DNA of 64,000 bases from Colenecus sp045534785. GTDB taxonomy: Bacteria > Bacteroidota > Bacteroidia > Bacteroidales > Bacteroidaceae. Position numbers and translations under genes: made by a program. Position 1 is the first letter of the stretch, and every line of letters starts with the position of its first letter. Below the pieces are notes generated by a model. The model saw nothing but the letters and a program-made list of their open reading frames with translations. It was not told the origin of the DNA and made no database searches. Location of the stretch: NCBI GenBank assembly GCA_045534785.1, contig JAZSKJ010000020.1, positions 1 to 64,000 of the forward strand. The letters run 5' to 3'. This document shows positions 9,665 to 18,374 of this stretch, in pieces.

Positions 9665-11173
9665 TCAGAAGGGGGCATCACCCATGTCGGGGGCGGAATC
9701 CAGGGGATCGGCAGGTATGGGCTCATCATTCATCTTGGAGCGTTTGACGCTGCCCTTGCGGCCACCCATACCGGGATCACCGGTGCCGATGTTGTCAAAC
9801 AGGGCCAGGTCGCTGCGGAACGACAGGCGTACATCACCCACTCCACCGTTACGGTGCTTGGCGATGATGATCTCAGCTATGCCGTGCAGGTCATTGTGGT
9901 TATTGTCCTCATAGATCTTGTAGTATTCCGGACGGTGGATAAAGCAAACTATATCGGCATCCTGCTCAATGGCACCCGATTCACGCAGATCGGCCAGTTG
10001 CGGGCGCTTGCCCTCGTAACCCTCACGGCCCTCTACTCCACGGTTAAGCTGCGAAAGGGCAATAATCGGGATATCCAACTCCTTGGCTATACCCTTTAGG
10101 TTGCGCGATATGGTGCTTATCTCCTCCTGACGGTTACCGAACCGGATTCCGCTGGCGTTCATCAACTGCAGATAGTCTATGATGATAAGTTTCACATCAT
10201 GCTCCTGCTTCAGACGGATTGCTTTTGTACGGAATTCCGTGATGGAAAGTGACGGAGTATCATCCAAATATATGGGTGCACTCTGCAAGGCATTGATCTT
10301 GCTGTCCAGTACCTGCCACTCATACGGAGCCAGACGTCCGTCACGCAATTTATTGCCTGGAATCTCGCAAACGCTGGAAATCAGACGGTTAACCAGCTGA
10401 ACATTACTCATTTCAAGTGAGAACAGCGCCACAGCCTGCTGATTGTTCACTGCAATGTTCTTGGCCATAGAAAGAGCGAATGCCGTCTTACCCATTGCAG
10501 GACGTGCAGCCAGGATAATCAGGTCTGATTTCTGCCAGCCCGATGTGATGTTGTCAAGGTCGCGGAATCCGCTGGCAAGTCCGCTCATACCTTCGGCGCG
10601 CGAAGCAGCGGTCCTGATTCTGTTCATAGACTCCTGAAGCACCACGTCAATTGATGCAAAATCCTTCTTTACGTTACGGTGAGCAATCTGGAATAGTTTA
10701 TTCTCGGCCTCGCCCAGAAGCTCGGATATATCGGTAGTATCATCAAAAGCCTCAGTCTGTATCTCACTGGTAAAGGTTATAAGCTCGCGAGCCATTGCTT
10801 TCTGGGCTATGATGCGGGCATGATACTCAATATGGGCCGAAGATGTAACCTTGCCAGCCAGCTGAGTCACATAAAGAGGACCGCCCGCCTCCTCAAGAGT
10901 TCCGTTGCTCTTGAGCTGCTCGGTCACCGTTAGGATGTCAATCGGACGCTGATTCAGGGACAGGTTTGCCACAGCCTCATATATAACCTGATGGCGGTGA
11001 TCATAAAAAGACTCTTTCTTAACAATGTCACTGACCTTAGGAAACGCATCCTGTTCAATCATCAATGCACCAATCACAGCCTCCTCAAGCTCAAGTGCCT
11101 GTGGCTGAAGGTGGTTAAGGACTATACCGTCGGTATTGCTGCGGGAACGCTGTCTGCTTCTGGAATCTGCCAT
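9665..11173 (-). CDS. dnaB: Replicative DNA helicase DnaB
   Basis: A 502-residue hexameric replicative helicase. The N-terminal DnaB domain (about 20-125, PQALELEEAVIGALMIEQDAF) is followed by a RecA-like motor with Walker A ARPAMGKTAFAL, Walker B LIIIDYLQLM, and the C-terminal motifs LSQLNRGVEGR and LRESGAIEQDADIVCFIHR. The Gly/Pro/Asp-rich C-terminal tail (DPGMGGRKGSVKRSKMNDEP) is usual in Bacteroidota. No intein is present. It is a monocistronic unit with its own -7 box at 11194-11201. Confidence 0.97.
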   Translation of the reverse strand: MADSRSRQRSRSNTDGIVLNHLQPQALELEEAVIGALMIEQDAFPKVSDIVKKESFYDHRHQVIYEAVANLSLNQRPIDILTVTEQLKSNGTLEEAGGPLYVTQLAGKVTSSAHIEYHARIIAQKAMARELITFTSEIQTEAFDDTTDISELLGEAENKLFQIAHRNVKKDFASIDVVLQESMNRIRTAASRAEGMSGLASGFRDLDNITSGWQKSDLIILAARPAMGKTAFALSMAKNIAVNNQQAVALFSLEMSNVQLVNRLISSVCEIPGNKLRDGRLAPYEWQVLDSKINALQSAPIYLDDTPSLSITEFRTKAIRLKQEHDVKLIIIDYLQLMNASGIRFGNRQEEISTISRNLKGIAKELDIPIIALSQLNRGVEGREGYEGKRPQLADLRESGAIEQDADIVCFIHRPEYYKIYEDNNHNDLHGIAEIIIAKHRNGGVGDVRLSFRSDLALFDNIGTGDPGMGGRKGSVKRSKMNDEPIPADPLDSAPDMGDAPF

Positions 11174-11193
11174 ATCATCATTTCTTGCTGTGA

Positions 11194-11201
11194 CAAAATT
11201 A
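11194..11201 (-). promoter_or_regulatory. -7 box TAATTTTG for dnaB
   Basis: TAATTTTG on the minus strand ends 20 nt before the dnaB start. A TTTG at 11224-11227 lies 22 nt further upstream, slightly longer than the usual 19-21 nt spacing. Confidence 0.6.
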
Positions 11202-11263
11202 GCGGTTTGATTACTCCTTTCATCAAACCGCCAGCTATACTTATCCCCGCGTTTTCAACAACA

Positions 11264-11953
11264 CTAGAATGAGTAACTCAATGTGGCGCCAAGGGCAAGG
11301 TCGTGCTGTGACGACATCAGTATTGAGGGATTCAACTTAATTGGGTTACGTAACTTTGAAGAATATGAAACCTCATTCGTTGCAGCATTCTGCTCGTTGA
11401 AAGTCTTCTCAACCCAATTGAGTCGACCCTTTCCGATACCGGTAAAAACACCGCCAAGACAAGCCAGTATATTGGCGCCGGCAGCGTAAAGATAAACTGA
11501 GCTATCCTGTTTCCGGGTCTTGAAATCAACATTCATAACAGCTACTACAGCACACGTAAAGCTGTACAGCCAGCAGGCTCCTCCAATATTGAACTGATTG
11601 CTGCCGCCAACATAGGTATGGTATAAGTCGTCATCAAAAAACCTTTCATAATCCCGGTCAGACAGTTCCAGATCATTACGAACCCAACGGTATTTGTCTG
11701 CATATCTGTAAATGGCACCGGCAGGTGATTCCTTGATTGTGTATGACCAGTTTATCTTGTCTACTTGAGACATAGGGATTGTCTGCATCATGCCTTCAGT
11801 GGTATTTATCCTCACATCACCCAGTGAGTCCAAGGACAACACATATCCTATAACTCTGCGCCCATCCTTAAGATAAAGGGCATTTGCTGTCTGTGAGAAT
11901 ACCTTTGGGAGAAGACAGAGCAACAATATCGCCAGTATCAGGTAACGTTTCAT
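11264..11953 (-). CDS. Small exported, outer-membrane-like protein of unknown function
   Basis: About 229 residues from the ATG at 11953, chosen because it opens a clear signal peptide (MKRYLILAILLLCLLPKVFSQ); an upstream in-frame ATG at 11986 would place a polar stretch ahead of it and overlap ispE. The mature N-terminus (LYLKDGRRVIGYVLSLDSLGDVRINTTEG) looks like a small beta-rich, SH3-like domain. The protein ends in SYSF, a C-terminal Phe like that of outer-membrane beta-barrels, and residues about 125-180 include hydrophobic strands or a membrane segment. It is the last gene of the rnf-ispE unit, 11 bp after ispE. I do not recognise a family. Confidence 0.7.
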   Translation of the reverse strand: MKRYLILAILLLCLLPKVFSQTANALYLKDGRRVIGYVLSLDSLGDVRINTTEGMMQTIPMSQVDKINWSYTIKESPAGAIYRYADKYRWVRNDLELSDRDYERFFDDDLYHTYVGGSNQFNIGGACWLYSFTCAVVAVMNVDFKTRKQDSSVYLYAAGANILACLGGVFTGIGKGRLNWVEKTFNEQNAATNEVSYSSKLRNPIKLNPSILMSSQHDLALGATLSYSF

Positions 11954-11964
11954 ATCACTTATAT

Positions 11965-12885
11965 TTACGCCATCTCCCGCTGGCAAGTGAACATACCCGG
12001 AAATATGTCTGAAGGATTGTCCAACGGAGTGCGGAACAAGCCATAGACTGTCGAGCCGGAACCGGACATTGAGGCATAGACTGCACCCATTGAATATAGT
12101 TTCCTCTTAATATCTGCCAGAAGGGGATATTTGGAAAAAACGGTTGTCTCAAAATCATTGAATACGCAATCCTTCCACTCTGTAACAGGACGCTTTATCG
12201 CCTCGGCAAGCGGAATCTCCGGTCTATTGGGAGTAAGTGACGCGTAAGCTTCAGCTGTGCTAACGGAAACATCGGGCTTGACCAACAGTATGGTGTAACC
12301 TTTAAGTGACAGGCCTATTGGATTGAGTATCTCGCCCCTACATGTGGCAAGTGACGGCGTGTTGCTGATAAAGAAAGCGCAGTCCGAACCCAAACGTGCC
12401 GCATAGCGTTCCATCATGGATTCACGCATACGCAGGTTGAAACGGCGGTTCAGGAGACTTATCATGAATGCGCAGTCCGATGAACCTCCGCCTAATCCGG
12501 CGCCCGACGGGATATGCTTGTGCAGCTTTATATCAATAGAAGGCAGGTCAAAATCCTGCTGCAGCATAAGATATGCCTTAACCACAAGGTTATCGGCCGC
12601 CTTGAACGGAAAATCATTGCCTGTAATCTCCAATGAGCAGCAGGGAATGTCCTCTTTCTTGGGGAAAAGGCGGTAAGGCATGAAAACATCATCGGGCTGA
12701 ACAAGCAGTCCCGCCTCCAAACGTTTGCGCAACTGTGACGGGTCAAGCGGACGCATGGGTTTAATCTCCAAGGCATCTTGCAGCAGCACCGGATAGAACA
12801 CGGTCTCAATGTCGTGGTATCCGTCAGCACGTTTAGCCACGACATTGAGTCCTATGTTTATCTTAGCGTTTGGGAAAGTAATCAT
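11965..12885 (-). CDS. ispE: 4-diphosphocytidyl-2-C-methyl-D-erythritol kinase (IspE)
   Basis: A 306-residue GHMP kinase that phosphorylates CDP-methylerythritol in the MEP isoprenoid pathway. The N-terminal FPNAKINIGLNVVAKRADGYHDIETVF carries the substrate-binding Lys, and the ATP-binding PSGAGLGGGSSD is at 126-137. The C-terminal MSGSGSTVYGLF is the third GHMP motif. It is slightly longer than the E. coli enzyme because of extra residues around 45-80. It follows the flavoprotein gene by 10 bp and precedes a small exported protein by 11 bp, so it is probably transcribed with the rnf genes. Confidence 0.95.
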   Translation of the reverse strand: MITFPNAKINIGLNVVAKRADGYHDIETVFYPVLLQDALEIKPMRPLDPSQLRKRLEAGLLVQPDDVFMPYRLFPKKEDIPCCSLEITGNDFPFKAADNLVVKAYLMLQQDFDLPSIDIKLHKHIPSGAGLGGGSSDCAFMISLLNRRFNLRMRESMMERYAARLGSDCAFFISNTPSLATCRGEILNPIGLSLKGYTILLVKPDVSVSTAEAYASLTPNRPEIPLAEAIKRPVTEWKDCVFNDFETTVFSKYPLLADIKRKLYSMGAVYASMSGSGSTVYGLFRTPLDNPSDIFPGMFTCQREMA

Positions 12886-12895
12886 CCCTGTTGTT

Positions 12896-15472
12896 TTATT
12901 GGTTATCCTTCTCTATGCCCTTGGCTGCAATACGGCCCGATGCCATGCACTCGGTAAGAGCGTTACCGCCCAGACGGTTACCTCCAAAAAATCCGCCGGT
13001 AACCTCACCTGCTGCATACAGACCGGGTATGGCCTTGCCGTTCTCGTCCAGGACGCGACGGTCCAGATCAATCTTTAGTCCGCCCATGGTGTGATGGGTT
13101 GACGGAGCCAGCACTCGGATAGACAGGTTCACATTGTCTAAGCTGTAGGTTGACTTGTCATACATTCCGTCGGCACCGCGGCGGGCGTTACCTATAATAC
13201 CGGTAGCATGTCGCTTACCCACTTCCGGCTGACGGCCATCCATAATGGCCAAATCATACTCACGGATGCTGTTCTTGACAGTCTCGGCATCAATGTCTAT
13301 ACCCAGTTCCTTAAAGAATTCAGGCAGTTCCGATGTATTGCCGCTCCATTCGCGACCGTTGAAACGGCCGGCTCTATTACTTGCTGCGCCAGTGGAGGCA
13401 ACGACAGCCTCATTACTGCCAAACCCGCCGAATCCGCCACCGAATCCGCCGAATCCGCCGCCGAATCCGCGCATCAGATACAGATATACACCACGACGGC
13501 CATCCAGCTCTACACCGTGCTTGAATCCGTTCAGTGAAAGCACATCACGCTCCGAACACTCATCCACATAACGCTTACCATCCTTAGTGCTGATAAATAT
13601 CGCGTTCTCCACACCGCCGAATGCAATGGCGCCGTCGGCAATGTAAGCCAAAGGCATAAGCTGAGTATAGCCCTCACCTACAGTTGTAGCGCCCACCTTC
13701 TGAGCCATATCGATACCGTCACCGCGCAATGAAGAACGGTTAGTCGTTCCGATGTTGGGTGACAGATACTGGCGTGACCAGTACTTGTTTGTCTTGAGCA
13801 CTTTCTGTATGTTTGCGGCAAATCCACCGGTGGCTATGATGACACCCTTCCTGGCGTGTGCCGTAACCTCGGTGCCATCGGCCATCTTGGCCTTTACCCC
13901 GGTAATGCGGCCGTTCTCGGTTATCAGTTCATTTGCAGTGGTCTCACGCATTATGCGGTTATGCCTGTTACCATTGTTGACAACAGATAGAGGAGCCATT
14001 ACATATGAGCCCCAGTTGCCCTGATAACGCTCGGTTGTGCCGTCACCGTCGGCATCGGTGGTGCAACCGTTCATGGTATTGCCGCGATACCAGAGTGCGC
14101 CTACCAGTGTAGACTGGCTGTCACTGAAACCTACACCCATGCTCATGAGCCAGGGCTTGAGTTGCTCACCCTCCTCGATGAACTGCTTAACCAGTTCATA
14201 GTCTCCGTATATCCATTCATCCTTGGCTGTGTTCTGGCGCAGGCCGCCGTAGTAGGTCTGGAAGATATGCAGGTTGGTTGTCGAGAACAGCATGAGTTGA
14301 TTCTCAGGGGTACCCTTCTTAAGCTGAGGCTCGGCATAATCCAGATAAGCCTTGATTTCTTTCTTGAGATTCTGCAGAGTAGACAGATACTCCGGATGCA
14401 CACCGTGCTTGGAGAGTTCCTCAATATCACCGGCCACAAACTCATGATCCTTATAGTAAGACGCATCAAAAGGCTCCTCGCTCCAGTTGTATATAACCTT
14501 GAGGTCATTTACGCAACCCACAGTTGCACGCACCTTATTGTGGGTTTTACCGTCAAAACCTTTGGCATTGGTGGCTGTGGGTTTATTGATATCCCACACA
14601 AGACTATGATCTACAGACTGATAGACACCGCCCGACACCAGCGTATTACCGCCCAACTCGGCATTCTTCTCAATTATCAGGACAGTATTACCATCCTGGA
14701 CAGCTTGAGCAGCAGCGCACAGGCCTGCACCACCTCCACCTATTATAACTATATCCCAAGTATCATCAACGGGTGTGCCGGGAGCTGCTTTCAGACTATT
14801 TTCTATGAATTCCTTACGATTTGTAACGCCAGCCTGGTCAGCCGCATTCAGAACAGCCTCCTTAAGGCCGAAACTGGACATGGTTGCGCCCGATACGGCA
14901 TCCACACCCAGACCGTTGGCTGCCACTATCTTGCCAGGTAGAGTCTGGAAAGCTACATCACCCACATGAGCGGTCTCGCGCTGCTGACCTACTCGGATAT
15001 CGGTAATACCGGTCTCGCTGAATGTAACGCGGGCCTGAACCTGTCCGCCGTAACCCTTACCGCTGCCGGTATATGTACCGGGAGTGAAACTCAAGGCTGC
15101 GTTCCTGGCCGGAACCGGTTTCTCGCCACGAGCCTGGGCAAGAGCCATATCCACAGCCTTTTTTACGGCATCCGATGAATATGTGGCACCTGTTATGCCG
15201 TCCACATCCGTGCTCTGAGCCTCCACTATCCTCTGGGCGACTACAGTGTATGGTGATGTGTATTGTGCATATGTATTGCCGTTATCCTTAACTGATACAG
15301 CGGCAATCTTGTGACCTTTTACGGTCACCGTAGCGGTTATTGTACTCTCGATGTTAAGGGCATCAGCACTGAATTTGCCGTTAGCCAACTGAGTACCATC
15401 GGTCGGTGCGCCACCTCCACAGGCAGCCACCAGCATTGCAAAAACTGGAAAACAAACTTTTGATATTCTCAT
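12896..15472 (-). CDS. Lipoprotein flavocytochrome c/fumarate-reductase-like flavoprotein with two FMN-binding domains
   Basis: An 858-residue exported flavoenzyme. The ATG at 15472 is chosen because it begins a lipoprotein signal ending LVAAC (Cys18); 41 further in-frame codons upstream read through rnfA. Two FMN-binding domains follow, with ApbE-type flavinylation motifs DGITGAT (acceptor Thr97) and DAVSGAT (acceptor Thr197). A fumarate reductase/urocanate reductase-like FAD domain starts at the dinucleotide fold IIGGGGAG (244-250) and ends with the typical HHTMGGLKID and AAGEVTGGFFGGNRLGGNAL. A Gly/Phe-rich insert (RGFGGGFGGFGGGFGGFG) interrupts the FAD domain. Directly after rnfA (14 bp), it is likely an extracytoplasmic electron acceptor module coupled to Rnf. 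The reduced substrate cannot be read from sequence. Confidence 0.88.
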   Translation of the reverse strand: MRISKVCFPVFAMLVAACGGGAPTDGTQLANGKFSADALNIESTITATVTVKGHKIAAVSVKDNGNTYAQYTSPYTVVAQRIVEAQSTDVDGITGATYSSDAVKKAVDMALAQARGEKPVPARNAALSFTPGTYTGSGKGYGGQVQARVTFSETGITDIRVGQQRETAHVGDVAFQTLPGKIVAANGLGVDAVSGATMSSFGLKEAVLNAADQAGVTNRKEFIENSLKAAPGTPVDDTWDIVIIGGGGAGLCAAAQAVQDGNTVLIIEKNAELGGNTLVSGGVYQSVDHSLVWDINKPTATNAKGFDGKTHNKVRATVGCVNDLKVIYNWSEEPFDASYYKDHEFVAGDIEELSKHGVHPEYLSTLQNLKKEIKAYLDYAEPQLKKGTPENQLMLFSTTNLHIFQTYYGGLRQNTAKDEWIYGDYELVKQFIEEGEQLKPWLMSMGVGFSDSQSTLVGALWYRGNTMNGCTTDADGDGTTERYQGNWGSYVMAPLSVVNNGNRHNRIMRETTANELITENGRITGVKAKMADGTEVTAHARKGVIIATGGFAANIQKVLKTNKYWSRQYLSPNIGTTNRSSLRGDGIDMAQKVGATTVGEGYTQLMPLAYIADGAIAFGGVENAIFISTKDGKRYVDECSERDVLSLNGFKHGVELDGRRGVYLYLMRGFGGGFGGFGGGFGGFGSNEAVVASTGAASNRAGRFNGREWSGNTSELPEFFKELGIDIDAETVKNSIREYDLAIMDGRQPEVGKRHATGIIGNARRGADGMYDKSTYSLDNVNLSIRVLAPSTHHTMGGLKIDLDRRVLDENGKAIPGLYAAGEVTGGFFGGNRLGGNALTECMASGRIAAKGIEKDNQ

Positions 15473-15486
15473 ATTTTTTGTAATAA

Positions 15487-16107
15487 TTAGAGTCCTGCAG
15501 CAACGGCAATACCGTGATCCACTCCGCTGAATCCCATAAAGGCCAGAGCCAGCAATCCGGCAGTGATCAAAGCAATTGCCATTCCCTCCATACACTTGGG
15601 AACACGCACCTTGGCAAGCTGTTCGCGGATACCTGCGAATATGATCAGAGCAAGTGCAAAACCTATAGATGTCGCAATAGCATAGACCACACCAGTAAGC
15701 AGATTAGGCTCCAGACCCTGAGAGTTGTAAGTGGCGTTTGCCACCAGGATAGATACACCCAGGATACAGCAGTTGGTAGTTATCAGCGGAAGGAATATAC
15801 CCAAAGCCTGATACAATGAGGGAGAAACTTTCTTGAGTATTATCTCCAGCATCTGAACCAGACCGGCTATAACCAGAATAAACAGGATTGTCTGCAGATA
15901 GCCCAGTCCGTAAGGGTTAAGCACCCAATTCTGTAGGGCATATGTGGCTATAACCGCAACCGTAAGAACGAACGTAACAGCCAGTCCCATTCCGACGGCT
16001 GTACTGATTTTCTTTGAAACACCCAGGAACGGGCATATACCCAGGAACTGGGAAAGAACTATATTGTTAACGAATATAGCAGCAATAAATATCAGGAAAT
16101 ATTCCAT
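15487..16107 (-). CDS. rnfA: Rnf complex membrane subunit RnfA
   Basis: A 206-residue integral membrane subunit with about six transmembrane helices (MEYFLIFIAAIFVNNIVLSQFLGICPFLGVSKK, then GMGLAVTFVLTVAVIATYAL). The FLGICPFLGVS segment carries the conserved Cys of the RnfA/NqrE family, which with RnfE holds a membrane [2Fe-2S] centre. It is homologous to RnfE. It lies last among the rnf genes, one base after rnfE. Rnf moves electrons from ferredoxin to NAD+ (or to other acceptors) while pumping Na+ or H+. Confidence 0.95.
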   Translation of the reverse strand: MEYFLIFIAAIFVNNIVLSQFLGICPFLGVSKKISTAVGMGLAVTFVLTVAVIATYALQNWVLNPYGLGYLQTILFILVIAGLVQMLEIILKKVSPSLYQALGIFLPLITTNCCILGVSILVANATYNSQGLEPNLLTGVVYAIATSIGFALALIIFAGIREQLAKVRVPKCMEGMAIALITAGLLALAFMGFSGVDHGIAVAAGL

Positions 16108-16108
16108 A

Positions 16109-16702
16109 TCATTCAGCTTTACGGTTCTTTATAGAGTTTACTACAGCCATAAGCAGGCCGAGTGTAATGAAAGCTCCTGGAGCGAGCACGAATACAAGCA
16201 TGTTCATGGACTCGGGCAGTATGCGATAGCCGAATACCGCTCCATTTCCAAGCAGCTCACGTACGAACCCCAGCACAGTCAAAGCGAGAGTGAAACCTAC
16301 TCCTATTCCTATACCGTCACAAATGGAAGCCAGGACATTGTTCTTGGCGGCAAACGCCTCGGCACGTCCCAGGATTATGCAGTTAACCACAATCAGCGGA
16401 ATGAAAATGCCCAATGTCTTGTACAGATCGGGCACATAAGCCTGCATAAGCATCTGCAACAGGGTTACGAACGATGCAATCACAACTATATAGCAAGGTA
16501 TCCTGACGCCGTCAGGAATCAGGTTCTTGAGCAGCGATATGAATGTATTGGAGCATATCAGCACGAACATGGTGGCCACACCCATACCTAAACCGTTAAC
16601 GGCCGATGTCGTTGTAGCCAGCGTGGGACACATACCCAGCAGGAGAACAAACGTAGGATTCTCCTTGACTATCCCGTTTAATATTGTCTTGAAGTAATTC
16701 AT
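16109..16702 (-). CDS. rnfE: Rnf complex membrane subunit RnfE
   Basis: A 197-residue membrane protein with about six helices. The LLLGMCPTLATTTSAVNGLGMGVATM segment contains the conserved Cys equivalent to that in RnfA, and LGIFIPLIVVNCIILGRAEAF holds the second conserved Cys. It matches the RnfE/NqrD family in length and pattern. It is 14 bp after rnfG and 1 bp before rnfA, in the order usual for Bacteroidales rnf operons. Confidence 0.95.
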   Translation of the reverse strand: MNYFKTILNGIVKENPTFVLLLGMCPTLATTTSAVNGLGMGVATMFVLICSNTFISLLKNLIPDGVRIPCYIVVIASFVTLLQMLMQAYVPDLYKTLGIFIPLIVVNCIILGRAEAFAAKNNVLASICDGIGIGVGFTLALTVLGFVRELLGNGAVFGYRILPESMNMLVFVLAPGAFITLGLLMAVVNSIKNRKAE

Positions 16703-16716
16703 AATCTTGCCCTTTT

Positions 16717-17388
16717 TTAGTTCTGTGATGAAGCACCGCTCACCGCATCGGCAGCAGTATATCCGAATGCTGCCTTGTAAGCTGAGTTGACAGCACGCAG
16801 AAACGCGCGAGAAGTGATGGTTGACGCGGTTATGGCATCCACTTGTCCGCCATCCTTGCTCACCGTCATGATATCATCACCGGGATTCATGCCTATGATG
16901 TTGTGGTTACCCGGCTTCTCAGGAGCTCCCAGAAGCACATTTACAACAGCCGGCTGCTCCTTTACGTCACCGCTTTTCTGACGGAACCAGCCGTCGGCCT
17001 GAGCGCCGAGACCGGGGGTTTCACTGTGCTCCAGCACGGTATATCCCAGGATAACGCCTTCCGGATCGAAGCCCACCATCACCTTCAGGCTTCCGCCGAA
17101 TCCGTTCTTATCGGTAGATTCAACGGCTGTGCCTATCAGGTTACCGTTCCTGTCATTCACGCCATGAAAGACGAATCCATCACGCTCCACAGGAGCCTCA
17201 ACGGTAAACTCAATGTCGCGGTCCCCCAATATAACACTCTTAATTCCGTTCTCTATGGCCTGATTGTTTATCTCCTTGATCGGACCACTGGTCACATTGT
17301 TGACCCATGCCAGCAAACCGGCAGCCACAACCGCTATCAATGTTAGCGCCAAGGCCATATTCATTATGTTTGATTCCAGTTTTTTCAT
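16717..17388 (-). CDS. rnfG: Rnf complex FMN-binding subunit RnfG
   Basis: A 223-residue protein anchored by one N-terminal helix (about 9-29) with an FMN-binding domain outside the membrane. The flavinylation motif DAITAST (184-190) places covalent FMN on Thr190. The segment HSETPGLGAQADGWFRQ is typical of RnfG/NqrC. Its first codons overlap the rnfD stop by 4 bp (ATGA), suggesting translational coupling. The ApbE flavin transferase needed for modification is not in the window. Confidence 0.95.
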   Translation of the reverse strand: MKKLESNIMNMALALTLIAVVAAGLLAWVNNVTSGPIKEINNQAIENGIKSVILGDRDIEFTVEAPVERDGFVFHGVNDRNGNLIGTAVESTDKNGFGGSLKVMVGFDPEGVILGYTVLEHSETPGLGAQADGWFRQKSGDVKEQPAVVNVLLGAPEKPGNHNIIGMNPGDDIMTVSKDGGQVDAITASTITSRAFLRAVNSAYKAAFGYTAADAVSGASSQN

Positions 17389-18368
17389 TTTACAGCCTCC
17401 CCGAAACGTTTAGGTTTGCACCAGTTGTTAATAAGCGGAGTAACCGCATTCATGATCAGGATAGCGAATGACATACCTTCCGGGTAAGATCCGAAATAAC
17501 GGATAACCACTGTCAGGAATCCAATGCCTATTCCGTACCACACCATACCGGTTACAGACATCGGCGATGTCACATAATCCGTTGCCATGAATATGGCGCC
17601 AAGCATGAGACCGCCGGCAAACAGATGGTAGAGCGGATTGACATAGAGTGCAGGGTTGATAAGCCACATGATGCCTGTTAGTACGAAAACGGTAGCCAGG
17701 ATGCTCACGGGAATGTGCCAGGTAATAACCTTGCGCCACAGCAGGATACCCAGTCCTATCAATAAGGCTATGGCGCTCACCTCACCCAGGCAACCGCCTA
17801 TATTACCCAGAAACAAGTCCTTAATACCTGGCAGTTGGTCTGCGGCAGATGAGTTGCCTCCAGCAATCTGACCTATCAGGTTAAGCGGAGTAGCGCCTGT
17901 AACGGCATCGGTATAAGCTATCATCTGATGGGGTACAGGCCAGGAAGTCATCTTGGCAGGGAAAGAGATAAGCAGGAACACACGTCCTACAAGAGCCGGG
18001 TTGAACGGGTTGTTACCCAGTCCGCCAAAGGCCATCTTACCTATTCCGATAGCTACCAGAGCACCTATGACAATCATATACAACGGTATGTTTGAAGGCA
18101 GGTTGAATGCCAGCAGTATACCGGTTATTATAGCCGAACCGTCGGCTATGGTTGAAGGACGCTTAAGGAAGAAGCGCGTGATGAACCACTCAAAGAACAG
18201 ACAAGAAGCCACCGATGTGGCAGTAACTATCACAGCACCTGCGCCAAACATGATGACAGATGCTATGAATGCTGGAACGAGCGCCCATATCACGGTACGC
18301 ATGTTCCTTTCTATGGTATCGCCGCAATGTATATGCGGTGATGTGGTAATATACAGTTTCTGTGCCAT
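17385..18368 (-). CDS. rnfD: Rnf complex membrane subunit RnfD
   Basis: A 327-residue, roughly ten-helix membrane subunit homologous to NqrB. The motif TDAVTGAT (153-160) is the site where FMN is linked to Thr160. The N-terminal SPHIHCGDTIERNM and the loop GGLGNNPFNPALVGRVFL are family signatures. It starts 6 bp after rnfC and overlaps rnfG by 4 bp. Confidence 0.96.
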   Translation of the reverse strand: MAQKLYITTSPHIHCGDTIERNMRTVIWALVPAFIASVIMFGAGAVIVTATSVASCLFFEWFITRFFLKRPSTIADGSAIITGILLAFNLPSNIPLYMIVIGALVAIGIGKMAFGGLGNNPFNPALVGRVFLLISFPAKMTSWPVPHQMIAYTDAVTGATPLNLIGQIAGGNSSAADQLPGIKDLFLGNIGGCLGEVSAIALLIGLGILLWRKVITWHIPVSILATVFVLTGIMWLINPALYVNPLYHLFAGGLMLGAIFMATDYVTSPMSVTGMVWYGIGIGFLTVVIRYFGSYPEGMSFAILIMNAVTPLINNWCKPKRFGEAVK

Positions 18369-18374
18369 AATACC

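Noticed and set aside
13420..13470. Tandem GCC/AATCC-type DNA repeat that could look like a micro-CRISPR or satellite.
   Set aside because: It stays in frame with the flavoprotein gene and encodes Gly/Phe repeats; there are no spacers.
14162..14941. A 259-codon plus-strand open frame.
   Set aside because: It is antisense to the fumarate-reductase-like gene, which has clear family motifs; the antisense product shows no recognisable domain.
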